A stretch of 59,380 nucleotides of DNA from contig WELB01000188.1 of the NCBI GenBank assembly GCA_009602725.1, positions 195,766-255,145 of the forward strand, written 5' to 3'. Below, piece after piece: positions 33,483 to 44,200 of the stretch. The position numbers and the translations under genes were made by a program. The notes under the pieces were generated by a model, which saw nothing but the letters and a program-made list of their open reading frames with translations, searched no databases and was not told the DNA's origin. Source of the stretch: Spirogloea muscicola. Its lineage: Eukaryota > Streptophyta > Zygnematophyceae > Spirogloeales > Spirogloeaceae. Within the stretch, counting starts at the first letter, position 1; the number at the start of each line of letters is the position of its first letter.

Positions 33483-36120
33483 TCAAAATTTGCCGCAGCA
33501 GCTTCGCCACCAGATTGCCATCATGGACGCCACCTCTGTGCGCCACCTCAAGAATTTGCCGGAGTACTGGCCAATGACCACCTGGTAGCTCGGTCGCTCC
33601 TGCAGGGCTCACAGTGAGACTTTATTTACTATAAAGTTTCAAAATATGACATTTGGCTGTCATGACGTGGATCACATTCAGGTATTCTTGCACAAGATGC
33701 CATATTGTGGTCCACAGATCTCAGGCGAGCATTGCCACATTGAAGCATTGGGGAAGACCCATCAAAGAATCTTAAATGATAAGTACTGCTTCAGGTTCAT
33801 AATCATCCTGCCATATATCATGGCAGAGTTGAGCACGACCAAAGGTCCATGAGCAGTGCTCAGCGTCAGATCTTTAGAGAGCTTCTGAAGACCCCAACAT
33901 CCTGACCTCCACATTGCACCTAGCAATGAGATCACACGGCAGAAAGCACAAGACTGTAGATCTCACCATAAACCCTGATCTGCGGTTCTGACTCTTAGGG
34001 TCTACACCCTGGGCGCTGGGAGCGAGGGCAGGGCCAGGCGCCCTCACCTTCATGCGCTGGAAGTACTTGAGCAGGTTTGAGCGCGGTTGGAGATATCGGC
34101 CGCCGGCGTCCAGCGACTCCAGCATTGCAGGGATGGGCACGAAGCAGGCATCGGCCATGGAGAAGGCCTCTCCTGCGAGGAACTCGGACGCCCGCAGCTG
34201 CTCCTCCGCAGCATCCAGCATCTCTACCAGCTGCAGGGCGGGAGCAGCATCTGCATGCAGTCATTTCCCTAGAATCACAATCCTCATCCCAGAAAATGAT
34301 TGCATGGTGGGTCTGACCTTGTTGTCGATCCAATGCATCTACACTGACTTGCACAGACTGCTTGCACCTCAATGTGATGCCATGGTCTTACGCACTAACT
34401 AGCCAATCGATAACAGAATAGTAGACAGATGAGCAGGTGGCCACATCCTGACAGCGCGGCCATCTCTGCTCAGTGCTTGTGGAGCCAGATGCAATCAGAA
34501 CTTGGCTCTAAACATGTTGCGATTTCTGCGGTCCCACGGTGTCGTGCTAATTCCTATGATTCTTATGTGACACTCTGCTCAACTCCTCCTTGCTGCAACT
34601 GCAGCAAATCACTAGGCAGGGCACAAATAATGTTCCACCTGATAGTGCCTAGTGTGCTTCAGGTTAGAGTAAGATTGCCCATAATCAGGGACTATCAGAA
34701 ACCAGTGTATAAGTGGATGAGTCAGGCGGGTAATCTGAGGGACACGCACCTGCCTCTCACTGGCCTGCATCACATCTCGGCTCTGGCACGTCTCGATGAG
34801 GTCCTGCCGTCACACTCGCAAAAAGTTCCTTATCAGTACTGACACTTAACCGACGCATACGTCGAAGCTGATGCTGCCGCTGCTTGCCGATGCCGCACCT
34901 CCTACAATCGCCGTAAGCAGTTGCAGCTTCAGCTTTATCACGTTGCAAATTCAGTATTTGCACCTAAACTGTATGCAGACTGATCTGGGGGCTCGCGATC
35001 AGGCAACCAATCTTCCGAGCTGCGGCTTGACTGGGAGCAACAGGGCATGGGTCAGCCGCCACTGGCGGCGGCAGCAGGCGTGGACTGGCTGGACCTGATA
35101 GTACTGGAGGCGCTTGCTGTAGTGCGGCCCGAGCTCAGGGTGCTGCGCCATGCGGGCAATGCACACGCGCCGCTTGAACTTGCTCAGCGCCCGCGCGCGC
35201 TGCGGCCGGTAGTGCGCGAACGCAAACATCTGCACGTCCCACGCCTCGATCGTCTGCGCGGCGGCGGCGTGCTCGGCAGTTCAGCATCAGCGGCAGACGT
35301 GGAGCACGGCCCAGGTAAGACGGCAGCTCTGGTGAGGCTCTCGAGGGCCCACAAAACTAACAATTACAGCAAATGTTCTAAGAAGCTCTTTACTTTCCTA
35401 TTATCGCGTTATCGCGTTATCGCGTTATCGCGTTGGCCGTTGAAGCAGGCGTCCAAGCCTTCCCCTCATTAAGCGCATGCAATGCTCTGGCCCTGACTCA
35501 CAATTCCCGGGTTGGCAGTCAGGGAAGGGCTTGAACCTCAGACCTGAAGCCAGTAGTGGACCCTGGTCCGGTCCACCACGCCGTGGCCCAGCGGCTGGTC
35601 GATGGCATCGGCGTACCTGGCCGTGGCAGCGCCAGCGGCAGGCAGTCAGTGAGCGAGTAATGATCGCTGCTCGGGCGTCGGCAGGCGGCTGGCCTCAATC
35701 GCTTGGCCAGCGGACGCAGCTCCACTTCGACGACGCTCTTTCCCGTTTATCTTCCGTTCGCGAGAACGAGCTCTAAGTAGCCTCGGCCAACGATGCCACT
35801 GATGTGTCGACGGATGCCGACGACGCCATTGCCAGCCATTGCCAATCGAGCGCACCCGCCGCTGCCGTGGAAGCGGCCGGGAGGAGGTTCCGGCGAGGGC
35901 CCTCACTCGGCGATGGCGCGGGCGTCGCAGATGACGCGGGGCCCGTCGACGAGGACCGGCACGGTGGCGGCGTGGTTGCGGCGCACGAAGTCGGGCGCGA
36001 GGTTGGCGGCGGCGGCGACGTCCACCGCCGCTGGCGTGTAGTCCACCGCCTTCTCCTCCAGCGCCAGCCGCGCCTTGTGGCTGCTCGCCGACCACGGGCT
36101 GTGGTACAGTACCATTGCCA

Positions 36121-36121
<1 letters not shown>
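33483..36121 (-). CDS. TCHQD: TCHQD-class glutathione S-transferase 1
   Basis: This belongs to the plant tetrachlorohydroquinone-dehalogenase-like glutathione transferase class, whose natural substrate is unknown. Six exons are used: 36121-35907, 35616-35544, 35253-35095, 34803-34750, 34230-34048 and 33599-33483. The N-terminal thioredoxin fold begins LYHSPWSASSHKARLALEEK, with serines at the usual glutathione-activating site, followed by VPVLVDGPRVICDA. The all-helical part shows KFKRRVCIARMAQHPEL and ASEFLAGEAFSMADACF. The tail VIGQYSGKFLRWR is typical of the class. Starting at the ATG at 36121 gives 266 residues, the normal length. An in-frame ATG at 36211 would add 30 mostly Ala residues encoded by a GGC run and a short hydrophobic lead. 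A transit peptide is possible but not shown. Confidence 0.9.
35401..35432 (+). repeat. Tandem repeat TTATCGCG x4
   Basis: Four perfect copies of the 8-base unit TTATCGCG lie in the intron between exons 2 and 3 of glutathione transferase 1. This is a likely length polymorphism. Confidence 0.95.
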
Positions 36122-36151
<30 letters not shown>

Positions 36152-36523
36152 CGCGGTGGCGGCGGCGGAAACGCTGGTCAGGGTGGTGAGGAAAATGCTG
36201 AGACAGACCACGTGGCGGTCCGCTGCGCCGCGTTGTTATCGTCAAACCAGCCATTAGCCGTCAGTCCGCCGATAGTGGACAATTCATCACTCAATTCTCA
36301 ATGACTGAAACAGAAACAGATCTTCAAGGCAAATGAAGGCAAAGGCTGAGAGAGGCTCAGCAAACGAAATGTACACAGGCTGAAGAAGGGGAAAGACTTC
36401 GCCGCTAGTTTCGAGATAGCTTGCAGCTTAGCCAGGGTGGCGCTCGCGGCGCCTCATTGGTCGATCAGGATGTCGGTATCCGACGTGGCCGCCACGTCCG
36501 CCGACCAGGCCATCAGCTCCACC

Positions 36524-36563
<40 letters not shown>

Positions 36564-36570
36564 GTCAGGC
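36122..36570. promoter_or_regulatory. Divergent promoter interval GST1 / CCDC12
   Basis: The proposed starts of two opposite-strand genes lie only about 450 bases apart, so their promoters must share or abut here. GGC (36121-36175) and GCC (36524-36561) triplet runs mark both ends. No TATA box or other core motif was identified with confidence. Confidence 0.4.
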
Positions 36571-37343
36571 GCCATGGGCCNCGGCGACGGCGCCGCTGAC
36601 GCGGGGCCTCTCGATGTCCGCAGCGAGCGCAACGTGACGTTCCGCAACTACCTGCCGCGAGACCAGGAGCTCGCGCGCGGCAAGCTCGCGCCGCCGCCGC
36701 AGGCCCGCTTCGACGACCCGCTCGCCGCCGCAGCCAAGGGCGCTGACGCCGCCGCTGCAGACGCCGGCGCCACTGAGGTGAGCCCGGCTGGCCCTGGCCA
36801 CGCTGCCGCCGCCGACGGCGGCGAACGCTAGATGGCGGCTGAGCTTGCAGCGCCGGCCGCTGGCGCAGGACCCTGTCGTGAGCATCGCCCCCAAGAAGCC
36901 CAACTGGGACCTCCGCCGCGACGTCGCCAAGAAGCTCGAGAAGCTCGAGCGCCGCACGCAGCGCGCCATGGTCGAGCTCATGCGTGAGTTGCTCCGCCGA
37001 GGCCACTCCGGCTCGTGCCCGCCGCCTCCTACGACGTGGCCAGTGCTGCGAGGTTTTGCATGTGCTTGGAGCTCGCATGCATCTGCTTGCCTACGCGCTT
37101 GCAAGACGCAAGCTTCAGGCCAGAGACAGCTCCCAGTCCCGGTTTTCCCAAGGCTCAACTTGTTCTTCGGCTAAACCCCAACTCGAGCCTGCAACTCTTG
37201 CACGAACCACATGCATTTAGTTCGGACCCATGTTGATGTGGATGGCCGTCCTCAGCGGCAGATTCGTGACTGCTTGCTCTGCAGAGGAGGAGGAGAGACT
37301 GCGGCAGGAGGCGGCTGGAGAGCCCAAGGAGGGGTCGCCGTGA
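36571..37343 (+). CDS. CCDC12: CCDC12 / Cwf18 spliceosome component
   Basis: This is the CCDC12 (yeast Cwf18) family, a small protein found in activated spliceosomes. Three exons are visible: 36571-36777, 36869-36983 and 37285-37343. Exon 1 carries the conserved VTFRNYLPRDQELARGK. Exon 2 carries APKKPNWDLRRDVAKKLEKL and RRTQRAMVELM. Exon 3 ends EEERLRQEAAGEPKEGSP. The start is uncertain. The usual N-terminal helix (RRKERLKAL type) is missing from the frame after ATG 36571, and a good acceptor (TCCGCAG at 36617-36623) sits just before the conserved block. A true first exon may therefore lie upstream. An ambiguous base at 36581 falls in this doubtful part. The exon 2-3 intron is about 300 bases. 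Confidence 0.85.
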
Positions 37344-38135
37344 CCCCACCTCGGCATAGGGAAGCGCATGCGGAAAGTGCACCTGCAACTCTTGCAACTC
37401 GTACCTACAGCACAGCCGCCGCTTGTTCCACAGATCGACTTTGCTGCACTTAAAGCGCCAATGTGCAAAGCTTGCAGCACTCTTTCTGGCCTGAGAGCGT
37501 CTGACGCACCAGCCTTGTTTCCTTCTGCAGCGACTGCCTGCCAGCCCCTCTGCCTGCTGGCAGAAGCTCACTAGAAGCTGTGCCCACCACCGCTAAGTTG
37601 TACTCCTTTGCTCTTGGGGTCTAAGTGTCGCCGAGACTCCTCTCATAGCAAGTGACCACTCACAGCTGTGAGGCAAGTCCAAGACATTGTGCCTCAGATG
37701 ATTCCAGCAGCACCCAAGAAGTACCAGTACCATTCTTTTGATAGGGAGGAATAGTAATCTGACATAATACCTCCAGAGCAAGACTGACTCGCTTTCAGTT
37801 ACGAATTTGCACAAGAGCAAGACTGACTCGCTTTCAGTTAAGAGTTTGCACGATGGCAGCTGCCAAAGCTTCGGTAATTATAAGTTGGTGGGCTTACAAG
37901 GGCTTGTTAGGATATGAGAAGGATAAAAGAGCAGCAGCAACGAAGCAATGAAAGTTGATCAACAACCTCCACATACACAGAGCACTGGACAAACAGGGCA
38001 ATGCACTGATTGACGTGCAGTCTACCTAACACATCACACGGGCTTGAATTTGGGGCTCAAGGTGATCTACAGCTCGACTGCCACGTAATGCCTGCTCTGG
38101 GATACCACAGTCTGAGCTCGCTACTCAATCTGGGA
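37344..38135. other. Convergent intergenic region CCDC12 / GST2
   Basis: About 800 bases lie between two 3' ends. Apart from a perfect-looking 39-base tandem duplication at 37775-37852, nothing was recognised. Confidence 0.6.
37775..37852 (+). repeat. 39-base tandem duplication
   Basis: Two adjacent 39-base units start AGAGCAAGACTGACTCGCTT and continue through TCAGTTA. They differ only in the last third (ACGAATTTGCACA versus AGAGTTTGCACG). This is a recent duplication. Confidence 0.95.
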
Positions 38136-40122
38136 CTAGTAAGCCTTGAACAGGCTCCGTACTTGGAGGGCGAAGACGAGTGGGATAACTATGGGAAGTG
38201 CGCCCAGACCTTCATATTTTCCAATAACGTGCTTGTAACTGCCAGCAATACCGAGCTTAGGCAGGAAGTCAAAGCATGTCACAAGCATACAGTGCTTGAC
38301 AGAGGAGGAGAAGCAGGTTGAATGCAGCACAATTTCAAGCTAGAATGTGATAGAGAAGGTCTCACCTAGGACGTGCCTTGACTGCTCCAAAGAACTCTTT
38401 GACATGAGGCTTTTCATTCATCAAGGGTACGTGCACCTTCACAAACTCAACCCTTGCCAGCACTGCCGTGAAAAATGCGTCTGCCAAGGAGTACTCTGAG
38501 CCGGCAAGCCACTTTGTTGTGGACAACTGCTTCTCGGCGTCATCCAAGAGATTAATAAGCTGCGCATAAGGCCGAGCAAGTCAGCAAGAACGAGTCAGGT
38601 GATACCCTAAAAAGTCACAGCTCCGTCATCAGTGCGCAGCCCAGGTATGCCAGTGCCTTGATGATGGTCAAAAGGAATATCATGACATGTCAAGGATGAC
38701 ACTCTTCTCATGCTTGGCTGGACAGTAGATGTGCTCCATTTCTTCTTACAGAGGTTGACTGTTGTAGCTATATTGAGACAGATTCACATTCTGGTAGGCG
38801 CACCTCGGCATCAAGCTTGGCAACATAATCCTTATCTTGAAAGTTTTTCTCTGTCTCCCTCATGACTTCCAGACGCTTGCTGAGAGAAAGATAGAGAGCT
38901 GCGGTGAGACAGACTGACTGCAAGCGAAAGAATGGCAATTGAAAGGCTTTTGTTGTAAAGCATCTTGCACTGATGACATCCGAAAACAACCCAACCCTGT
39001 TGTTTGCAAATTCAGCTGCTTTGACCACACATCATCCTAGAGCAAGCTCATGTGGTATTGTATATGACAAGCATCTCAGAGAACTTATGCATTGCTGCTC
39101 AACTGCCCTGTCAACATACTTGTAAATGTCAGCCATCTCGGGATGCTCCTTAAGTCGTGCTTCTGCAACTTTGATTCGGAACTGGCTTATCTGCAAGCTC
39201 TGCTTCAAGTTGCCATGAGCAAATGTGTACGGTGTGTCCTCCCAGTGGTTCGACTTTGTCAACCATTCGTCCACCTTTGCAGAGTCCACAGCATCACCTC
39301 CCAGAGGCTTCCCAATGCTGTTCACATATCTGAAGCATCAACATTGTCCAGAATTCAAGTGATCAGCTATGGGAAATGGAGTGACTGCTTTTATTCATCA
39401 GCTGTGAGGCTCTCGAGTTCCTAGAAACTCTTCTCAGAATGCTAGCTTAAGACTGTTAGCGCGACTTACGATTGAAGTGCGCATAAAAGCAGTGTCCTGT
39501 AAACAACTCTCCAACAATGTGGACTTCTGTCTCAGCAGATATCAACTACTTCCATTGGCTGGAATTGAACAGATTCTTGTGAGGCTGAATCACTCCTAAG
39601 TCCAGGTTCTTGACCAATTGTTTTTGTCTGGTCTGAAGTAATCATGTGAAGCAAGGCATGACCCTGAAAGTCATCATGCCGGGGTGCAGCACCCCTATTG
39701 ATGCAGTAAGACCACTTACTCCGCAATCGACTTGCTATCCCTAAAGACTTTCTCGCCATCCACTAGTACTGGAAGAGTACCCCCAGGGGAGATCTTCAGA
39801 AAGTCAGGATTGGCATTGTCTCCCTTCAAGATGTTGATGCTCTTCGTTGTATACTGCGAGGAGCAAGACTCACGGGAACAAGTGAGCGGATCTTTGAGCA
39901 GTCGTGAACAACACAGTCAAGTCACAGGCATCCCCCTGAACGCCACAAGAGCTGGAATAATTGTCAAGTCATGCAAAGCCTGCCCTCGTTTGTGGGAGGC
40001 ATTGCTGGGTGCGCGTCAGTGGCAAGTGCAGTTGGTGGCGTTGTGACCTTGACGCCGCATTCTTCCAGGACGAGCTTCGCCTTGTGCACGTTGATCGACA
40101 GCGGGAACTCGTACAGCAACAT
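38136..40122 (-). CDS. TCHQD-like glutathione S-transferase 2
   Basis: This is a second member of the same glutathione transferase class. Six exons join to 263 residues: 40122-40048, 39853-39720, 39329-39120, 38879-38804, 38559-38366 and 38238-38136. It starts MLLYEFPLSINVHKAKLVLE, followed by GGTLPVLVDGEKVFRDSKSI. The helical part carries FAHGNLKQSLQISQF, EMADIYNKRLEVMRETEKNF and TTKWLAGSEYSLADAFFTAV. The protein ends in a hydrophobic stretch, LGALPIVIPLVFALQVRSLF, that could anchor it in a membrane in the manner of GDAP1-type transferases. The usual TCHQD tail is also hydrophobic there. It shares domain order and most intron positions with transferase 1, so the pair probably arose by duplication. 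CCDC12 lies between them on the other strand. Confidence 0.88.
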
Positions 40123-41263
40123 GATGCCACCAGCAAATGCTTTGTCTTAGTCCCAATGCCTGAGACAGCGGTCTCCTCTGCAACGGCCGTGCGATGGACG
40201 CGGAAAAGTCCACAGGCGCCGCCGCGAAAGTTGCTGGCGGCGGCGCCGCGACCGCCGCTGTCGCCGCCGCTGTAGAGAGCCGTGGAGGCCGGAGGTGACG
40301 GTGCGGGAATGACTGATGAAGGCTCACCTTACGTCACTTATTGCCACAGCGGGCTCGCCGAGGAGGCCGGGGTTGTCCTCGCTAACTTACTGGTAGCTCG
40401 TTGCCCACCGGGTTCCTGCGACTACCGCTACGACGAGGCACACGCGCCGGCGGCAGTGCAAAACAGCTAACATCTCCGTAAGTCCCCGCTAGGCAGACGG
40501 TGCCTCAGACGCAAGCGGGTGGAAACCAGGGCCCCGCCACATCTGGCGGCTCTGTCAGCTGTGCCCGGCTCGCGGACGGCGCCACAGTGCGCGACTTCTG
40601 GGCTTACAAGCGGCGCCGTCAGTCGTCGGCTCCTTTCCTCCACATTTAGCGGCGGCCCTGGAGATGGTTGTCCACTCTTGCCTCCACGTGCCAGGCGCAC
40701 TTGATGATGTCAGGTGGTGGGGTGGAAGAGCAGCCCACACGTGGCAACTGTCTTGACGGGCCTCGCTAACGGCGCCGGGGTGACCTCCATAATAATGCGA
40801 TCGAATGCTCGCCTGGAACTGGCGACAGTGTCATGCTTTCTGCAGTGGCCGGCCTCTTATTCGCCTACAGAATTGTCCCGTTATTTCCGGTTCTCCCAAG
40901 CTGCCACCTCCTGCCAGGGCCCGCTCATGCCAGTCATCAGCTGGCCGTCCTGCAGCAGGCACGCCGCCTGGCGGGCGTCGCCGCCGCCGTCGCCGCAGCC
41001 GCCGCCGCCGTAATTGGACAGCTGGTCTTGTCTCTCCTTAGGTTCGGCTGGCTGGATCGCTGCCACAAGACGACTGCTCCATAGCGAGTGCTCGGCTGCT
41101 ACTCTGCCGCAGATGGATCTCCGGCTTCCGGACGCGCACCGCTGCGGCGGAGCGCCGCACTCGTTCCCGAGCTGCTAGTTGGATGTTCCAGGCGTCGCGC
41201 CCTCGCTGTTGAAAATCCCCAGTACGAGGACCGAGCATTGCTCCGCCAGGAGCATTGGCAGCC
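40123..41263. other. Divergent intergenic region GST2 / EDR2-like gene
   Basis: About 1.1 kb of GC-rich DNA lies between two start codons. A GCC-type run occurs at 40978-41010. Short open frames on both strands (for example plus 40833-41084, which starts with a hydrophobic stretch) have no recognisable domain. Part of this region may be 5' UTR. Confidence 0.5.
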
Positions 41264-44200
41264 ATGGCCACATTCGAGGGCTGGATTTACATCGTCGGCA
41301 CCAACGTGCTCGGTCTGCAGTATTGCAAGCCGAGATTCATGCGCATCCAGGGCCGCACCATAGCCATGTTCAAGCGCGACCCCACACACTTCCCACAAGA
41401 GGTGTGTGCTGCCGCATCCGCTCCCGCTCCTGTTCCAACCTGCGCTGGTCTCTGGGACGATCATCCGTGGCCTCAATGTGGCCCGCTTCATTTCAGCCAG
41501 TACGGGTCGGCATGGTCGGCAGGACGATGATAGCCAAGGACATGGGGCGTGGCATTTACAAGGACAAGGTTAGCATGAGTCCTTCTTGCCCCTCTTGTCC
41601 TCAACCCCTCCCCTCCCGCACCTTCTCGTTACCTTCCTTCTGATGAGTGACGAGGTAATAGATGTAAGGGGGCCAGAAATTTAAGGGGGGCAAAGTTGTC
41701 TTGTAAAGCCTGCAGCTCTGTGTCGCTGCAGGTGTTATACATCCTGAGGCTCTACGATAAGGTGCACCCCAAGTATGAGGGCTTGGTGAGACCATCTAGC
41801 TCCTCACACACGGGAGTTTTTCCAGACTGCCTAATGGGTTTACAGCCTGATTGCTACCAAGTTGTGGATCTGCAGAATAATATCTCATAAGGCGCCCGCA
41901 CTAGAGCTCCATGATTAAGTGCACCTTCTGCCTGCAGTTTGGCTGCACCAGTGCCGAGGGGGCGAGCCAATGGCTGTCGGCTTTTGAGCATGCCAAGGGG
42001 GAGGTATGTTGTCTCTGCAATATACTTTTCTAAATTGATGCTAGAGTGGCAGGACTACATTGGTACCAGCCACCTCCACGTTTACCTTTGACAGTGAACT
42101 CCCCTTCGTGCACAATCTTGTCTCCCTTCAATAGCTTGTTACTCTGACACAACCTTTCCCATTTGCTTGGCATTAGGCAGAGAAGTACTTATCCAGAAGA
42201 GATGGCAACAACCACAGTGCACCTGAGGATGATGAACAGTAAGTGTGCAGTTGCCATGCTCCTGTATGCATTGCACCTGTAGAACATGAGTTGCTCTCCA
42301 GCCATATTCAGCCAAGATGTAGGTCATGGCATGAGCTTCACAAGAGAAAAAGAGACGCTTCTCAGGCTGCTACAGCATGGCCACTTAATCATGATATCCT
42401 ACTACTGTATCGCTGGTTTTGTAGGAGAGGTCATGCTTCCAGCTGTATGCTTTCGCTTTATCTGACTGCCGTTACTCAGCTGTTAGGGTTGCAACATTCA
42501 AAACAAGAATATCACAAGCACATGACACTAGAGCCACTGTCCCTCTGTCCTTCAGATTCAGGATGACAGGAAAGCGCAACAAACCCCCGACGATGGATAC
42601 GAGCAAGGATGCAAACGCCGACCCTGGATCTGTTCCACAGTCTGGAGAGCTTACTGCAGGTGGCAAGAGCCTCCAGCGGATTGTCAGCATTGGCAAAGGT
42701 GAGCTGGTTCACGTTCACGTGGCTTGCTCTGGCATATGTTCACATGTTTGGGCAACGGTTTGATAATGTACTTTTGGCAAGTACTTGTGAGTGTACGTAT
42801 TCCAACCGTCTGGCATTTGAATGACCCTAGTGCCCTGACCATGCTCAGAGCGAACAGAGGTCTCTGAGGGCGTGGGCTCCACGTCAGCCTCAGACTTGGG
42901 CATGATGGAGGACGCTGCACTGAGTGCAAAAGCAATTCAGAGTGACCTCGCAGATGCATATGCCTGGCGGGTTTTTAGGGTCGAGAATGGTAAGCTTCAA
43001 TCTGTAGTACTGTAAGTGGAACATAGAGATGCAGCCGCAAGAGGCAAGCTACCTGCTTACATTGTACATCAGGCTCTTGTTAGTCATGTCAGCTTATGCT
43101 TTTTAAGTATGCAGTCACTCATCCACTTTGAATTTGCCTTTTTGTTTGTCCTCTTGCCAGGACTTCGGTTCTTTGAGGATGTGGAACATGCGAAGGTGTC
43201 CCTTGTAGTGCAGTCTGCCCTCTGTGACACTACCTTCTGATCAATTTTGTGGGGTCTAAGGTTTTGCTGAATGTGTTGGTGGTCAGGTTGTGTGACCCAA
43301 TCTTTCATATGCTGAACATATACCTGGCAATTGCAGGAGAATAAAACGGCAATTGTGAAGGCAGTTGGGGTCGTGGCTGCTTCTTCTGACGCTATATTTG
43401 AGGCCATAATGACATCTAATCCAGCAACACGTTACCAGTATGGCTCTGAGTCTCATTTCCTTCACAGACTCTGGTCTTATGCCGGCAACTGCTCCTGATT
43501 GGGATCATAATACTCATGTATCGAATATTTAAAGTTGCACTGAGATATACATCCCCTCACAGTAGCACCGCTGAGCAAGGACTTTCTATGCTCTTTGCAC
43601 AGGTGGGATCAGATTTCTGGGGATGTGAGGTGCATCGAGCACGTGGACGGCCACCTGGACGTCATGTACACCAGCATCAACCCTAAGTACTACAAGAAGT
43701 ATGTCCTCTCCTGGCAGTCCACGTCCTGCATTCCTTCGAGTGTTGGTATTTAGTCAGGACTAGGTTTTGTCCCATTTTGAACGGTTGTGCTCTTCACGTG
43801 CAATGGCAGGTGGCATTCACCTCGTGACATGGTCACTGCACGGTATTGGCGGCGGGACTCCAGTGGCGCCTACAGTGTGTGCCTTTGCGCCTATGTCTTG
43901 CTCAAGCTCGGGAGAGCCTTTGTCGGATGTATGACGGTTGATCATGATTCGGGGTTTGCAGCATCTAGCTGTCACACGAAGTCACCATGCTCATCCCTGG
44001 CATGTTGCAGCCATCACATCCTTGGCGACGACACATGTTGATGCCCCCGAGTATCCGACGCACGAACGCATGACAGCTAATCGTGAGTGTCTTGCTCAAT
44101 TGAAAAGATCATCTGGAGCAAGTGGCAGCTTAAATTTTGCCATGCACGCAATCATGTTGCGGTCAATCTATCTCAATCGCTTGTGCAGTCTATTGCAGCA

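Noticed and set aside
33930-34040. An extra GST1 exon encoding NRRSGFM
   Set aside because: Exon 34230-34048 joins directly and in phase to 33599-33483 and gives MKERPSYQVVIG, the conserved order.
35646-36304. Overlapping 202- and 166-codon frames opposite GST1 exon 1
   Set aside because: They are shadow frames of the GST1 coding exon and its GGC run.
40282-41084. Small plus-strand genes between GST2 and the EDR2-like gene
   Set aside because: No domain, no conserved pattern and no clear splice structure. One frame has a hydrophobic start, but this is not enough to call a gene.
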